Source: Thiotrichales bacterium (GTDB lineage Bacteria; Pseudomonadota; Gammaproteobacteria; PS1; Pseudothioglobaceae). Taken from it: a DNA stretch of 6,347 bases. Below the pieces are notes generated by a model. It had not been told where the DNA came from. It saw nothing but the letters and a program-made list of their open reading frames with translations, and ran no database searches. The first letter of the stretch is position 1; every line of letters starts with the position of its first letter. The DNA lies in assembly GCA_002698045.1 (NCBI GenBank), contig NZUR01000048.1, positions 6,954 through 13,300 of the forward strand, read 5' to 3'. The translations under genes were made by a program, and so were the position numbers. Shown one piece after another: positions 1 through 6,197 of the stretch.

Positions 1-698
1 TGGAGCGCTTAAGTATCGGCTGTGAAAGATTAAATATTAAGAATGTAGATGAATCTGATTGGATTAGTGATATTAATAAAGCATTTGCTTTATCTGCCCA
101 TAGTAACTGTATTGTTAAGTTGATCCTTTCTCGCGGAGACTCTTCTCGGGGTTATGGCTATAAAGATGACATTGTCCCAGTGCGTGTTGTAATTATTTCA
201 GAAATAAAAAAAACAGTAGCTAACAATTCTTTTAGCTTGGAGTATTCAGATAGTGGTTATCACTCAAATCCTCAGTTAGCAGGAATAAAGCATTGCAATA
301 GGCTTGAACAGATTTTAGCTCGATCAAATTTATCTAGTGATGAAGGCATTATGCTGGATGAAAATGAAAATGTTATTTCAGTTACACAAGGAAATATTTA
401 TCTAATTATTGGAAATACATTGCTTACTCCTAAACTGGATAAATGCGGCGTAGTAGGAAGTCGCAGATCACTTATTCTGGAATTAGCTAAATCTTTAAAT
501 ATTGAGGTAAAAGAAGACCTTATTTCTGCTGATAAATTAAAACAAGCTGATGAGGTTTTTATTTCAAATAGTGTTATTGGCATCCAATCAGTAAAATCTA
601 TAGAGGGCGATAGTCTCGGTGACAATCCATTAACAGAAGAAATTAAAGCTGCATTTAAAGGTAAAACTCAAGACATCAAATCTTGGACATGTTTTTAA
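1..698 (+). CDS. pabC: 4-amino-4-deoxychorismate lyase (5'-truncated by window edge)
   Basis: This enzyme is a PLP-dependent fold-type IV lyase that splits 4-amino-4-deoxychorismate into p-aminobenzoate and pyruvate for folate synthesis in the cytoplasm. The open frame runs from the left edge (codons in phase with position 3) to TAA at 696-698, so about 231 codons are present and roughly the first 40 residues are missing. The first readable residues (ERLSIGCERLNI) match the helix after the family's N-terminal strand region. The LSRGDSSRGYGY block (encoded from about 126) and NPQLAGIKHCNRLEQ are diagnostic. The Lys in GIKH, codon 288-290, corresponds to the PLP-binding Lys140 of E. coli PabC. 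The PKLDKCGVVG and QADEVFISN segments near the C-terminus are also typical. A TTG at 120 could be misread as a start, but homology continues upstream of it. The gene overlaps mltG. The identification is strong; branched-chain aminotransferase-like relatives are the only alternative, and the mltG-tmk-holB context argues against them. Confidence 0.93.
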   Translation, partial: ERLSIGCERLNIKNVDESDWISDINKAFALSAHSNCIVKLILSRGDSSRGYGYKDDIVPVRVVIISEIKKTVANNSFSLEYSDSGYHSNPQLAGIKHCNRLEQILARSNLSSDEGIMLDENENVISVTQGNIYLIIGNTLLTPKLDKCGVVGSRRSLILELAKSLNIEVKEDLISADKLKQADEVFISNSVIGIQSVKSIEGDSLGDNPLTEEIKAAFKGKTQDIKSWTCF

Positions 699-1672
699 GA
701 GTTAAGAATAAAATTTATTCAAGGTTGGTAGCTTTAGTTATCCTCTTGATAGTTACTTCTTGGATTTTAGTTTCGAAAGATATGCTTGCTAAAAATTTTG
801 AAGTTTTTCAGGTTGAAAGTGGCTCTTCTATAAGCGATGTTGCGGAAGAACTGAGCGATAAAAAATTAATAAATTCAAGACTATTTTTTAAATCTTTAAG
901 TAAATTTCTCGGTGCTAATAAAAAGCTAAAGTCTGGTTATTATCAAATTTCTCCTAACATGAGTATTTTAGCCTTCCTAGATAACATCTCTAATGGTTCT
1001 GTACTGACAACAAAGGTAACTTTAATTGAGGGTAAAACTATTAAATATTATTTTGAACAGTTAAGTTTAGATCCTTCTCTTGAATCTAAAGGCTCTCTAG
1101 AAGATGTTATGCAGTCAATTGGGGTTAAGGCGCCTTATGATGGTTGGTTTTTTCCAGAAACATACAATTTTAACTACGGAGAAAGCGTTGAAAATGTATT
1201 GAGAAGATCTTACAAGGAAATGCAGCAAAAGGTTTCTGATTTGTGGATTAATAGAGATAAAGGACTCCCACTTAAGTCTCCATATGATGCAATTATTCTA
1301 GCCTCTTTAATAGAAAATGAGACCGCACTTGATAATGAAAAAACATTAATTGCTGGAGTTTTTATACGTAGAATTAATGAAGGTATGCGACTTCAAGCAG
1401 ACCCAACAGTTATTTATGCATTGGGAGATACATATACTCCGCCACTTAAGAAAGCTGACCTAAAGATAGATAGTTTGTATAATACTTATCGAAATAAAGG
1501 CCTTCCACCCGGTGCCATTTCATCTGTTAGTTACCAGTCTTTATATGCCGCTCTTCATCCAGAAAAAGGGAACGACTTGTATTTTGTCTCAAAAAAGGAT
1601 GGTAGTCATGCATTCGCAACAAGCTACAAAGAACATAAAGAAAATATCAAGAAATACTTAAATAATAACTAG
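689..1672 (+). CDS. mltG: endolytic murein transglycosylase MltG (YceG-like)
   Basis: MltG is an inner-membrane lytic transglycosylase that cuts nascent glycan strands in the periplasm and is thought to set glycan chain termination. The protein is 327 residues from ATG 689. A short cytoplasmic tail is followed by one hydrophobic segment at about residues 12-29 (LVALVILLIVTSWILV core), then a LysM-like region and the YceG catalytic domain. Conserved blocks are LIEGKTI (about 114), GWFFPETY (about 152-159), ASLIENET with the presumed catalytic Glu209, the segment around MRLQADPTVIYALG (about 233-246), and YNTYRNKGLPPGAIS (about 264-278). The E. coli catalytic residue is Glu218 in the equivalent block. 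A TTG at 683 would add two residues; I prefer ATG 689 because it is the stronger codon. Neither start has a clear Shine-Dalgarno, so translation is probably coupled to pabC, which it overlaps by 10 bases. It is the usual neighbour of pabC and tmk. Confidence 0.95.
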   Translation: MFLRVKNKIYSRLVALVILLIVTSWILVSKDMLAKNFEVFQVESGSSISDVAEELSDKKLINSRLFFKSLSKFLGANKKLKSGYYQISPNMSILAFLDNISNGSVLTTKVTLIEGKTIKYYFEQLSLDPSLESKGSLEDVMQSIGVKAPYDGWFFPETYNFNYGESVENVLRRSYKEMQQKVSDLWINRDKGLPLKSPYDAIILASLIENETALDNEKTLIAGVFIRRINEGMRLQADPTVIYALGDTYTPPLKKADLKIDSLYNTYRNKGLPPGAISSVSYQSLYAALHPEKGNDLYFVSKKDGSHAFATSYKEHKENIKKYLNNN

Positions 1673-1688
1673 TCTAAAATTACAAGGT

Positions 1689-2306
1689 ATGAATAAGGGA
1701 AAATTTATTACAATTGATGGTGTTGAAGGTGCAGGTAAAAGTACTCAAATTGACTTTATTTGTAGCTATTTGCATCGAAAAGGTATAGAAGTTGTAAGAA
1801 CTCGTGAGCCAGGAGGTACTGATTTAGGGGAAAAAATAAGATCCCTATTACTCGATGTAGATAGCAAAGAAATGCACAGTGATACAGAACTATTATTAAT
1901 GTTTAGTTCTCGTAATGAGCTGATACAAAATAAAATAATTCCCGCTTTAAATGATGGAAAGTGGGTGATTAGTGATCGCTTTACTGATGCATCATTCGCC
2001 TATCAGGGCGGAGGTAGGATGCTCAATTTAGATCGTATTACTAAACTTGAGGAGTGGGTTCAAGGTACTTTTCAACCTGACTTAACATTACTGCTTGATG
2101 TTAGCGTCGATATTGGTATGAAAAGAATTGAAGTTAGAAAGGAAAAAGATCGAATTGAGAAGGAAGAAAGGGCTTTTTTTGAGAGAGTTAGGTCGGGTTT
2201 TATTGAGAGATCAAAGCTTTATCCAGAACGAATAAAATTAATTGACGCTTCAAGATCTATTGATGAAGTTCAGAATCAAATTCAATCTCTTTTAGAGTCA
2301 CTATGA
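1689..2306 (+). CDS. tmk: thymidylate kinase (dTMP kinase)
   Basis: This cytoplasmic enzyme phosphorylates dTMP to dTDP with ATP, a required step of dTTP supply for replication. At 205 residues it has the normal family length. The sequence shows the P-loop GVEGAGKST at residues 11-19, REPGGT at 39-44 (nucleotide-binding DRx-type loop region), the DRF motif at 96-98 followed by ASFAYQGGGR, which contacts the thymine nucleotide, and an arginine-rich LID around residues 147-160 (VRKEKDRIEKEER). Basic residues in the LID rather than in the P-loop indicate the E. coli-like type II arrangement. Start ATG 1689 places the P-loop at the usual distance from the N-terminus. The only Shine-Dalgarno-like bases (AAGG, 1684-1687) are one base from the start, too close to be ideal. 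It lies 16 bases after mltG, the only real gap in the operon, and overlaps holB by four bases (ATGA). Confidence 0.97.
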   Translation: MNKGKFITIDGVEGAGKSTQIDFICSYLHRKGIEVVRTREPGGTDLGEKIRSLLLDVDSKEMHSDTELLLMFSSRNELIQNKIIPALNDGKWVISDRFTDASFAYQGGGRMLNLDRITKLEEWVQGTFQPDLTLLLDVSVDIGMKRIEVRKEKDRIEKEERAFFERVRSGFIERSKLYPERIKLIDASRSIDEVQNQIQSLLESL

Positions 2307-3343
2307 TTTTTCCATGGCATAAAAGTGCTTACTCAAAACTTAAAAAAATGATTGATCAAAATCATCTTCCTCACGCATTACTGATTACTGGTGTTGAAAA
2401 AATAGGTAAATTCGAGCTTACTCAGAAACTTATCCAGACACTTCTTTGCGAAGAACAATCTTGTGGTCAATGCGAGGTCTGTTTAACTTTAAAGAAGGAC
2501 AACCCTAGAGAGGTTTTGGAGCATAGTGCATTAATTCGTCGATCGCATTATCCAAATTTAATTTTTTGCCGTAGTGAGTTGAACGATTCAGGCACTATAT
2601 CTAAAGATATTCGAGTTGATCAAGTGCGCGCATTTTGTGAGTCATTGGGGAAAACTGCCGATGCGCTTCAGATTGGTGTTATTTTCTATGCTGACCAAAT
2701 GAATGCTAATGCTGCGAATAGCCTCTTGAAGACTTTAGAAGAGCCAAGAAGAAATACTCTTATCATTCTATTGGCTCACAATGCCAACTCCCTTCCAGCT
2801 ACTATATTATCTCGTTGCCAATCTGTTCATATTAATCCAACCTATGACCAAGAAAGTGCTAGTTGGCTTTCACAAAATATTGATAAAGAAGTAAGAGCTG
2901 ACTTTGATGCCCTTCAGCTATTAGAGGGTGCTCATGGTGTTCCATTTAAAGCTATAAAGGATTTAGAGGGGGATTACTTTTTTCAATATCAAAGTTGGCA
3001 GAACCTATTGCTCGAGATTGCTATAAACCCTACTAGAGTGAATGAAACGGAATTATTTGATGGTAACGAATTACAAGTATTAAGCTGCTTACAACAATTA
3101 CTAACTGAGGGTATAAAGTTAAAAGTCTTAAAATATGATAGTGCTAATTTAGAGCTAAATAAAGTGATTGAAAAAACATCTCAAAGATATTTATTTAAAC
3201 TTTTAGATGACACTAGTCGTGCAATTGCATTATCAAAAACAACTGTGAATATGAAATTATTATTGGATAATGTTCTCATTGTTTGGTCACACATTACTCA
3301 CTTAAAACATTATCCAACTATAACCCATACTCAGGAGTTTTAA
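2303..3343 (+). CDS. holB: DNA polymerase III subunit delta' (clamp loader)
   Basis: The delta' subunit is the rigid 'stator' of the gamma-complex clamp loader, which opens and loads the beta sliding clamp at primed DNA. The protein has 346 residues (E. coli 334). It begins with FPWH and has HALLITG near residue 24. A degenerate P-loop follows (GVEKIGKF, residues 30-37, lacking the final Ser/Thr), as expected for a subunit that does not hydrolyse ATP. Four cysteines at residues 49, 54, 57 and 60 (the last three in CGQCEVC) form the zinc site. Hallmarks downstream are [15 protein letters not shown] (about 134-148) and the LSRCQSV block (169-175) with the SRC motif. An additional stretch of about 14 residues separates the last zinc cysteine from the HYPN position, which aligns with HPD in E. 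coli. The start overlaps the tmk stop (ATGA, 2303-2306), with a weak AGAG at 2294-2297. The stop shares one base with the hemL start. Confidence 0.93.
   Translation: MIFPWHKSAYSKLKKMIDQNHLPHALLITGVEKIGKFELTQKLIQTLLCEEQSCGQCEVCLTLKKDNPREVLEHSALIRRSHYPNLIFCRSELNDSGTISKDIRVDQVRAFCESLGKTADALQIGVIFYADQMNANAANSLLKTLEEPRRNTLIILLAHNANSLPATILSRCQSVHINPTYDQESASWLSQNIDKEVRADFDALQLLEGAHGVPFKAIKDLEGDYFFQYQSWQNLLLEIAINPTRVNETELFDGNELQVLSCLQQLLTEGIKLKVLKYDSANLELNKVIEKTSQRYLFKLLDDTSRAIALSKTTVNMKLLLDNVLIVWSHITHLKHYPTITHTQEF
3333..3337 (+). promoter_or_regulatory. ribosome binding site of hemL
   Basis: AGGAG lies five bases upstream of ATG 3343, inside the last codons of holB. It is the clearest Shine-Dalgarno on the + strand of this window and decides the hemL start. 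Other in-frame start codons further upstream (for example TTG 3283) lie inside holB and would add residues with no resemblance to the family. Confidence 0.8.
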
Positions 3344-4626
3344 TGAATCGATCGTCAACTTTATTTAGCGAAGCTAAAGAATTTATACCTGGCGGTGTTA
3401 ACTCTCCTGTTCGTGCATTTAATGGAGTAGGAGGGGAGCCTATTTTTTTTGAACGAGGTCTCGGTGCCTATCTTTATGACGTTGACGGAAACTCATATAT
3501 TGACTATGTAGGCTCTTGGGGTCCTATGATTTTGGGACATGCTAATCCTGTTATTATTGATGCAGTAAAGGCTGTTTTAGATAAGGGTTTGGGATTTGGA
3601 GCTCCTACTGCAATTGAAACTTCCCTTGCAAAAAAAGTGTGCCAACTAGTACCTTCAATAGAGCTTGTGCGAATGGTTAGTTCTGGAACTGAGGCTACTA
3701 TGAGTGCAATTCGTTTAGCCCGAGGCTTTACTAAGCGTGACAAAATTTTAAAATTCGAAGGCTGCTATCATGGACATTCTGACTCTTTATTGGTTAAGGC
3801 GGGATCAGGCGCACTTACCTTGGGCGTTCCTACCTCCCTAGGTGTACCGAGTGATTTAGCAAAGCATACAATAACACTTGAATACAATAACTTGGAACTC
3901 GTTGAGGCGCTTTTTTCAAAGATGGGGGAAGAAATAGGCTGCATTATTGTTGAGCCTGTAGCAGGTAATATGAATTGTATACCACCTAAAGAAGGTTTTT
4001 TACAAGGCCTTCGTAAAGTTTGTGATGATTATGGTGCTGTACTTATCTTTGATGAAGTGATGACAGGCTTTCGTGTTGCCTTGGGCGGTGCGCAGGAGTT
4101 TTATAACGTTGTCCCTGATCTAACCACTCTAGGTAAGGTGATCGGTGGAGGTTTGCCAGTTGCAGCCTTTGGTGGTAGACGAGACATCATGAATCAGATA
4201 GCACCTCTTGGCCCAGTTTATCAGGCAGGAACACTTTCTGGCAACCCACTTTCAATGGCTTCTGGTCTAGCTATGTTGAGTGCTTTGGAAGCTGATAAGT
4301 CATTTTATAAAAACCTAGGTAGGCGAGTAGAATATTTAGTTAAAGGTATTGTTTCTGCTGCTCATGCAAGCAATATACCGATGACAAGTAATTGTATCGG
4401 CGGCATGTTTGGGTTATTTTTTAGTTCTGAAGAAAAGGTAACTAATTTTTCCCAAGCTTCTAGCTGCGATATAGAATTATTTAAGAAATTCTATAAAGCC
4501 ATGATAAACCATGGTGTATACCTTGCTCCTTCAGCTTATGAGGCTGGATTTCTTTCTGCAGCTCATACCGATGATGACCTTGATAAAACTATCAGTGCTG
4601 CCTCGGCTGTGTTTTCTAAGCTATGA
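3343..4626 (+). CDS. hemL: glutamate-1-semialdehyde 2,1-aminomutase
   Basis: HemL is a PLP enzyme that moves the amino group of glutamate-1-semialdehyde to make 5-aminolevulinate, the first committed tetrapyrrole precursor in the C5 (tRNA-Glu) pathway. From ATG 3343 the protein is 427 residues, almost identical in length to E. coli HemL (426). It opens with the typical segment [18 protein letters not shown]. Conserved elements are SSGTEA (113-118, phosphate-binding), [10 protein letters not shown] (141-150), [10 protein letters not shown] (235-244, with Asp237 contacting the pyridine nitrogen), [10 protein letters not shown] (261-270, with Lys265 as the PLP Schiff-base lysine), and AGTLSGNP (295-302). 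No catalytic residue is missing. It overlaps holB by one base (TAATG) and the next gene by four (ATGA), so it is built into this operon. In many proteobacteria hemL stands elsewhere, so its position here is notable. The presence of hemL implies that the organism makes heme by the C5 route rather than through 5-aminolevulinate synthase. Confidence 0.97.
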   Translation: MNRSSTLFSEAKEFIPGGVNSPVRAFNGVGGEPIFFERGLGAYLYDVDGNSYIDYVGSWGPMILGHANPVIIDAVKAVLDKGLGFGAPTAIETSLAKKVCQLVPSIELVRMVSSGTEATMSAIRLARGFTKRDKILKFEGCYHGHSDSLLVKAGSGALTLGVPTSLGVPSDLAKHTITLEYNNLELVEALFSKMGEEIGCIIVEPVAGNMNCIPPKEGFLQGLRKVCDDYGAVLIFDEVMTGFRVALGGAQEFYNVVPDLTTLGKVIGGGLPVAAFGGRRDIMNQIAPLGPVYQAGTLSGNPLSMASGLAMLSALEADKSFYKNLGRRVEYLVKGIVSAAHASNIPMTSNCIGGMFGLFFSSEEKVTNFSQASSCDIELFKKFYKAMINHGVYLAPSAYEAGFLSAAHTDDDLDKTISAASAVFSKL

Positions 4627-5225
4627 GTTTAGTTACTGTAGGCGCAGAATTATTGGCTGCAAAGGAGCGTCTCGAGCCATTTAAAAATAATGTAACAGTT
4701 TTTGGTTCAGCAAGAATTCAGTCTTCAGATCCTTTGTATAAAGATGCCTATGAGTTAGGTAAGGCACTATCAGATGCTGGATATAATGTTTTTACTGGAG
4801 GTGGTCCGGGCATTATGAGTGCTACTAATAAGGGTGCATATGAAGGAAAATCAAAAAGCGTAGGCCTTAATATTAAATTGCCACATGAACAAAATAGCAA
4901 CCCTTACTTAGATGAGAATATCACTTTTGGATACTTTTTCTCTCGTAAAGTCATGCTTGTTAAGTATGCTGGTGCTTGTATCTATTTTCCAGGAGGTTAT
5001 GGAACTGCAGATGAGTTGATGGAAGTCTTAACTCTAATGCAAACACACAAAATGAAACAGATCCCTATAATTTTGTATGGCTCAAGTTTTTGGAAGTCAT
5101 TGTTACTGTGGATAGAGCAGTTAGTCGAAAAATCCTATGTCAGTAAAGAGCATTTTGAATTATTAACGGTGGTTGATTCAATTGATGAAATTGTAAATAT
5201 TGTAGAGAGAGAAATATGTCTTTAG
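4623..5225 (+). CDS. LOG-family (TIGR00730-type) nucleotide 5'-monophosphate phosphoribohydrolase-like protein
   Basis: This is a Rossmann-fold protein of the LOG / 'lysine decarboxylase-like' family. Characterised members hydrolyse the N-glycosidic bond of nucleoside or cytokinin-riboside 5'-monophosphates, releasing base and ribose 5-phosphate; true lysine decarboxylase activity is not expected. In 200 residues the signature appears in order: VTVFGSARI (24-32), [14 protein letters not shown] (59-72), [12 protein letters not shown] (79-90), [12 protein letters not shown] (105-116), and the active-site loop PGGYGTADE (123-131, with a catalytic Glu and phosphate-binding glycines), then LTLMQTHK (136-143). 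The LPHEQ-NPY type is the common proteobacterial subgroup, distinct from the longer PpnN. The N-terminus before the first strand is only about 23 residues, shorter than in many relatives. ATG 4623 overlaps the hemL stop, with no strong ribosome site, so coupling is likely. The natural substrate cannot be read from the sequence. Confidence 0.88.
   Translation: MSLVTVGAELLAAKERLEPFKNNVTVFGSARIQSSDPLYKDAYELGKALSDAGYNVFTGGGPGIMSATNKGAYEGKSKSVGLNIKLPHEQNSNPYLDENITFGYFFSRKVMLVKYAGACIYFPGGYGTADELMEVLTLMQTHKMKQIPIILYGSSFWKSLLLWIEQLVEKSYVSKEHFELLTVVDSIDEIVNIVEREICL
5204..5214 (+). promoter_or_regulatory. purine-rich ribosome binding site of the HAD phosphatase gene
   Basis: An AGAGAGAG run followed by AAA sits just before ATG 5216, within the final codons of the LOG-family gene. 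It is an acceptable Shine-Dalgarno-like stretch and supports initiation at 5216, ten bases before the preceding gene ends. Confidence 0.5.
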
Positions 5226-5872
5226 CGATTTTTGATTTAGATAACACATTGATTGGTGGAGATAGTGATTACTTGTGGGGTGAATTTTTATGCGATGAAG
5301 GCATAATTTCTGACCGTCAATCCTTTGAAAAAAAGAATGATTATTTTTATCAACAATACGAATTAGGATTATTGGATATATATGCCTGGGCAGAGTTTAG
5401 TTTTGAGATTCTCTCGCACTACTCTATTAATGAATTAGAAGCATTTCATCTTAAATTTATGGCTCAAAAAATTGAGCCGATTTTTTTAGAAAAAGCTCAG
5501 GATTGCATTAATAGCCACAAAAAAAATGGAGATACAGTACTTGTTATTACGGCTTCAAATACTTTTGTTACAGCGCCTATTGTTAAAAGATATGGAATTA
5601 ATCATTTGATTGCTACAGAGCCTGAAATTGTATCGGGCCGATACACTGGAAAGGTGTCAGGTATTCCTTGTTTTAAGTCAGGTAAGATAGAAAATTTAAT
5701 GCCATGGTTGGAGCGAAATGGTGAGTCGTTAAAGGATTCTACTTTTTATTCTGATTCCCATAATGATATACCTCTTTTAGAGCTAGTAGAGAATGCAGTA
5801 GTGGTTAATGCAGATGCTAAATTAACATTGATGGCACGAAAGAAGGGTTGGCAGATTGTCGATTGGAGGTAA
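5216..5872 (+). CDS. HAD subfamily IB phosphatase, candidate histidinol-phosphatase
   Basis: This is a haloacid dehalogenase-superfamily phosphatase of 218 residues. All four motifs are intact: motif I FDLDNT (Asp7 nucleophile, Asp9 general acid), motif II with Thr112 in VITAS, motif III Lys157 in SGK, and motif IV DSHND (Asp180, Asp184) for Mg2+. A helical cap of SerB/HAD-IB type lies between motifs I and II. The distinctive blocks GDSDYLWGEFL (15-25), FVTAPIVKRYG (117-127), LIATEPEI..GRYTG (131-145) and FYSDSHNDIPLLE (177-189) match the group that includes the Pseudomonas PA0335 type, which I recall being linked to histidinol-phosphate phosphatase activity. A role in step 8 of histidine synthesis is therefore possible, but phosphoserine phosphatase-like or broader phosphatase activity cannot be excluded. 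ATG 5216 overlaps the preceding gene by ten bases, and motif I follows immediately, so the start is secure. It is the last gene of the + strand block. Confidence 0.87.
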   Translation: MSLAIFDLDNTLIGGDSDYLWGEFLCDEGIISDRQSFEKKNDYFYQQYELGLLDIYAWAEFSFEILSHYSINELEAFHLKFMAQKIEPIFLEKAQDCINSHKKNGDTVLVITASNTFVTAPIVKRYGINHLIATEPEIVSGRYTGKVSGIPCFKSGKIENLMPWLERNGESLKDSTFYSDSHNDIPLLELVENAVVVNADAKLTLMARKKGWQIVDWR

Positions 5873-5949
5873 ATTAGTACTGCGTTTAGCGTTCAGTCAA
5901 TATTACCTTAGAGTTAATCAGTTTAAGTCAGAGAAAAGTTTCTAGGATG
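5873..5949 (+). other. convergent intergenic spacer without a clear terminator
   Basis: These 77 bases separate the end of the + strand operon from the end of tusA on the - strand, so both transcripts must stop in or near here. I find only weak inverted repeats: a four-base ACTG/CAGT pair with a poorly pairing interior (about 5879-5897), and an AGAAA/TTTCT pair with almost no loop (about 5933-5944). Neither is a GC-rich stem followed by a T-run. Termination may be Rho-dependent or may use structure I cannot score by eye. Confidence 0.5.
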
Positions 5950-6174
5950 CTATTTCTTTTGAATATTAAAGATGATTCTATTTCCATCATCTTCTTGAGA
6001 AATTAATTTATGGCCCAACTGATTACAGAAAGCAACAAAGTCTTTTTTTGAACTTTGGTCATTAGAAATAACCGTGATTATTTCTTTAGTGTGCATTTTT
6101 GCCAGAGCTTGCTTTGTTTTTAAAATAGGCATGGGGCATGGGTAACCGCACATATCTAAAGTTTGATGTAACAT
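5950..6174 (-). CDS. tusA: TusA-family sulfur carrier protein
   Basis: This is a small cytoplasmic sulfur carrier of 74 residues, the normal size of the family. Such proteins hold sulfur as a persulfide on a single cysteine and pass it to tRNA thiolation, molybdenum cofactor or dissimilatory sulfur pathways. The CPMP motif (Cys13-Pro-Met-Pro16, inside CGYPCPMPIL) is the signature, with Cys13 as the carrier residue. The C-terminal FVAFCNQLGHKL segment and a final beta strand complete the IF3-like fold. ATG (6174-6172) is preceded by a strong GGAGG. The gene follows a YeeE/YedE-like membrane protein on the same strand by 23 bases, a common pairing in which TusA accepts sulfur after uptake of thiosulfate or a related compound. 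Its precise role (TusA proper, or YeeD-like partner of a transporter) is not settled by sequence alone; the context leans to the latter. Confidence 0.9.
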   Translation of the reverse strand: MLHQTLDMCGYPCPMPILKTKQALAKMHTKEIITVISNDQSSKKDFVAFCNQLGHKLISQEDDGNRIIFNIQKK

Positions 6175-6178
6175 GAAG

Positions 6179-6183
6179 CCTCC
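6179..6183 (-). promoter_or_regulatory. ribosome binding site of tusA
   Basis: Read on the - strand, GGAGG stands four bases before the ATG at 6174-6172. It is the most canonical Shine-Dalgarno in the window and fixes the tusA start. Confidence 0.8.
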
Positions 6184-6197
6184 AAAAAATCCTTCAT

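Noticed and set aside
398..625. 75-codon open frame on the - strand inside pabC
   Set aside because: It lies opposite a well-conserved coding region, has no recognisable domain or ribosome site, and is a shadow frame.
120..698. TTG at 120 as the start of a 192-residue protein
   Set aside because: The frame is open to the left edge and PabC homology (ERLSIGCERLNI and beyond) continues upstream, so the gene is truncated by the window rather than starting here.
1673..1688. Internal promoter in front of tmk
   Set aside because: The gap is only 16 bases, and I could not find a convincing -35/-10 pair reaching back into mltG beyond what AT-rich sequence gives by chance.
3283..3342. 20-residue N-terminal extension of hemL from TTG 3283
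   Set aside because: The added residues are an out-of-frame reading of the holB end and do not resemble HemL. ATG 3343 has AGGAG at proper spacing and gives the family length.
3504..3743. 79-codon open frame on the - strand inside hemL
   Set aside because: It is antisense to the strongly conserved HemL coding sequence and its translation shows no family features.
5879..5897. Inverted repeat ACTG...CAGT as a terminator
   Set aside because: Only four outer pairs form, the interior pairs poorly, and no T-run follows on either strand.
6155..6197. Short - strand frame starting at the ATG at 6197-6195 (MKDFLEASCYIKL)
   Set aside because: It is only 13 codons, out of frame with tusA, lacks its own Shine-Dalgarno and overlaps the tusA ribosome site. 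A leader-peptide role has no supporting feature.
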